A stretch of 64,000 nucleotides of DNA from Halomonas halophila (lineage in GTDB: Bacteria; Pseudomonadota; Gammaproteobacteria; Pseudomonadales; Halomonadaceae), in contig NZ_CP129121.1 in the NCBI RefSeq assembly GCF_030406665.1, forward strand, positions 2,356,001 to 2,420,000. Direction: 5' to 3'. The translations under genes and the position numbers were made by a program. Under the pieces are notes generated by a model. It was not told where the DNA came from and did not search any database. It worked only from the letters and a program-made list of their open reading frames with translations. The number at the start of each line of letters is the position of its first letter. Within the stretch, counting starts at the first letter, position 1. Positions 62,908 through 64,000 of the stretch are shown piece by piece.

Positions 62908-63972
62908 TCACCGCGCCTTGACCTCGGACCACAGCTGCTGGAAGGTCTGCAGCTGCTCGCCCTCGAGACTCGGCGTGAACAGCAGTCGATCCATGTCCTC
63001 GTCGGACGGCATGATCGGCGGCTGGGTCAACACGCTGTCGAGATAGGGCTCGGCCGCGGCATTGGGGCTCGCGTAGTAGTTGTAGTTGGAGAGCTGGGCA
63101 CCGATCTCGGCATCGAGGATGAAGTCGATGAACTTGTGGGCCAGATCCGGGTTGGGAGCTCCGGACGGGATCATCATGGCGTCGACCCACATCTCGGCGC
63201 CCTCGTCGGGAATCATGAACTCGAGGTGTTCGAAGGCCTCGGGGTTCTCGCTCTTGTAGAAGAAGTAGTCCCCGTTGTAGGACATGCCGGCATGGATCAC
63301 GCCACGGGACAGCTGCTGCAGCGCCGGGGTGCCATCGGAGAAGCCGCTGAAGGTGTTGCGACCCTTGGTCTCGATCATCAGCTGCGCCGCCTCGCGCCAG
63401 GCGTCCAGGCCGGTGCAGTCGTAGCCGTGACCCAGGAAGGCGCAGGCGCCGCCCATGCCGACCTGGCCGTCGCCGATCAGGGCGAAGGGATAGTCACCGT
63501 TGACCTCGGGGTCGAACAGCAGCGACCAGCTCTTGGGCGCGTCCGGGAAGGTCTCGGCGTTGTAGATGATACCGGTGGTGCCCCACTGGTAGGGCGCCGA
63601 GTACCGGCTACCGGGATCGTAGGACGGGTCCTGGAACTGCGACATGACGTTGTCGAGGTGGGACAGTTTCGACGTGTCGAGCTCCTGGACCAGACCGGTC
63701 TTGATCAGGCGCGGAATGTAGTAGTTGGACGGCACGATGATGTCGTACTGCGAGGCCCCGCCAGCGTTGAGCTTGGCGAACATTTCCGGCAACGAGTTGA
63801 AGTAGTTCTGCACCACTTCGACGTCGTACTCGTCCTCGAACGCCTCGATGATGGCCGGGTCCATGTACTCGGTCCAGTTGAAGAGGTAGAGCTTGCCCTC
63901 CTCGGCCTGGGCTTGGCCGGCGAGCGCGAGCCCGCCCAGTGACAGGGCCATGGCGATCTTGTTGAACTTCAT
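62908..63972 (-). CDS. potF: Putrescine/polyamine-binding protein, PotF-like (copy 1)
   Basis: A 354-residue periplasmic binding protein with a signal peptide (about residues 1-23, ending AGQAQAEEG) and the PotF-type core LFNWTEYMDPAIIEAFEDE, DIIVPSNYYIPRLIKTG and QWGTTGIIYNAETFPD. A Cys in GMGGACAFLGHGYDCTG could form a disulfide. It is the first gene of the minus-strand operon seen here, and its start follows GGAGAG. Components of the ABC transporter may lie beyond the right edge. Confidence 0.9.
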   Translation of the reverse strand: MKFNKIAMALSLGGLALAGQAQAEEGKLYLFNWTEYMDPAIIEAFEDEYDVEVVQNYFNSLPEMFAKLNAGGASQYDIIVPSNYYIPRLIKTGLVQELDTSKLSHLDNVMSQFQDPSYDPGSRYSAPYQWGTTGIIYNAETFPDAPKSWSLLFDPEVNGDYPFALIGDGQVGMGGACAFLGHGYDCTGLDAWREAAQLMIETKGRNTFSGFSDGTPALQQLSRGVIHAGMSYNGDYFFYKSENPEAFEHLEFMIPDEGAEMWVDAMMIPSGAPNPDLAHKFIDFILDAEIGAQLSNYNYYASPNAAAEPYLDSVLTQPPIMPSDEDMDRLLFTPSLEGEQLQTFQQLWSEVKAR

Positions 63973-64000
63973 GGGTGGCTCTCCTTCGTTCCCTAGGTAA

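Overview
The window is about 70% G+C chromosomal DNA of a gammaproteobacterium, most likely a Halomonadaceae (Halomonas-like) member. This is inferred from gene order (lpoA-yraN-diaA-dolP; mla-kdsDC-lptCAB-rpoN; mreBCD-maf-rng-yhdP-tldD), a Pseudomonas-like rplM-rpsI-petABC-sspAB order, gatCAB beside mreB, and a NAD-linked fds formate dehydrogenase with several polyamine-catabolism genes. Coding density is high, with nearly every operon closed by a strong GC-rich hairpin. I see no rRNA, tRNA, CRISPR array, prophage or intact insertion sequence.

Layout. 1-2.5 kb: the end of lpoA, then yraN, diaA and the BON lipoprotein dolP (+). 2.5-7.7 kb (-): rplM-rpsI, petABC (cytochrome bc1) and sspAB, so ribosome assembly, respiration and the stringent-starvation proteins lie in one direction. 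7.7-11.8 kb: zapE (-), zapG (+), a Nif3-family gene (-) and a DegS/AlgW-type periplasmic protease (+). 11.8-18.7 kb (-): mlaFEDCB (outer-membrane lipid asymmetry), then ibaG, murA, hisG, hisD. 18.9-26.6 kb (+): kdsD-kdsC-lptC-lptA-lptB (Kdo synthesis and LPS export), rpoN-hpf-ptsN-rapZ-npr (sigma-54 and nitrogen PTS) and a small kinase-fold gene. 26.6-38.9 kb: pmbA (-), darP (+), then on the minus strand mreB-mreC-mreD-maf-rng-yhdP-tldD. 39-42.3 kb (+): gatCAB.

From 42.3 kb the content is more accessory. A cupin-type PuuR-like regulator and a 4-OT tautomerase (+) are followed by puuD-spuC-puuC (-). Across an AT-rich intergenic region lies a divergent glutamine-synthetase-like gene with an NhaC-family transporter (+). 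50.7-58.0 kb: a LysR-type-HTH/periplasmic-binding-domain regulator (-) divergent from fdsGBA-fdhD-fdsD, a soluble molybdenum NAD-dependent formate dehydrogenase. 58.1-64 kb (-): a glycine-zipper envelope protein, then potF-puuA-potF-puuB, a second polyamine capture and gamma-glutamylation operon. Together the two polyamine loci could take polyamines through gamma-glutamylation or direct transamination, aldehyde oxidation and deglutamylation to GABA; no ABC permease for the two binding proteins lies in the window.

The most notable non-coding signals are a near-consensus sigma-54 (-24/-12) promoter directly upstream of rpoN itself, a long-range 17-bp inverted repeat in the mreB-mreC gap, putative operators in the divergent polyamine and formate regions, and a dispersed AGCTTGAAGC-type intergenic repeat. 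All function calls rest on recognition of protein families and motifs by eye; no database search was run.
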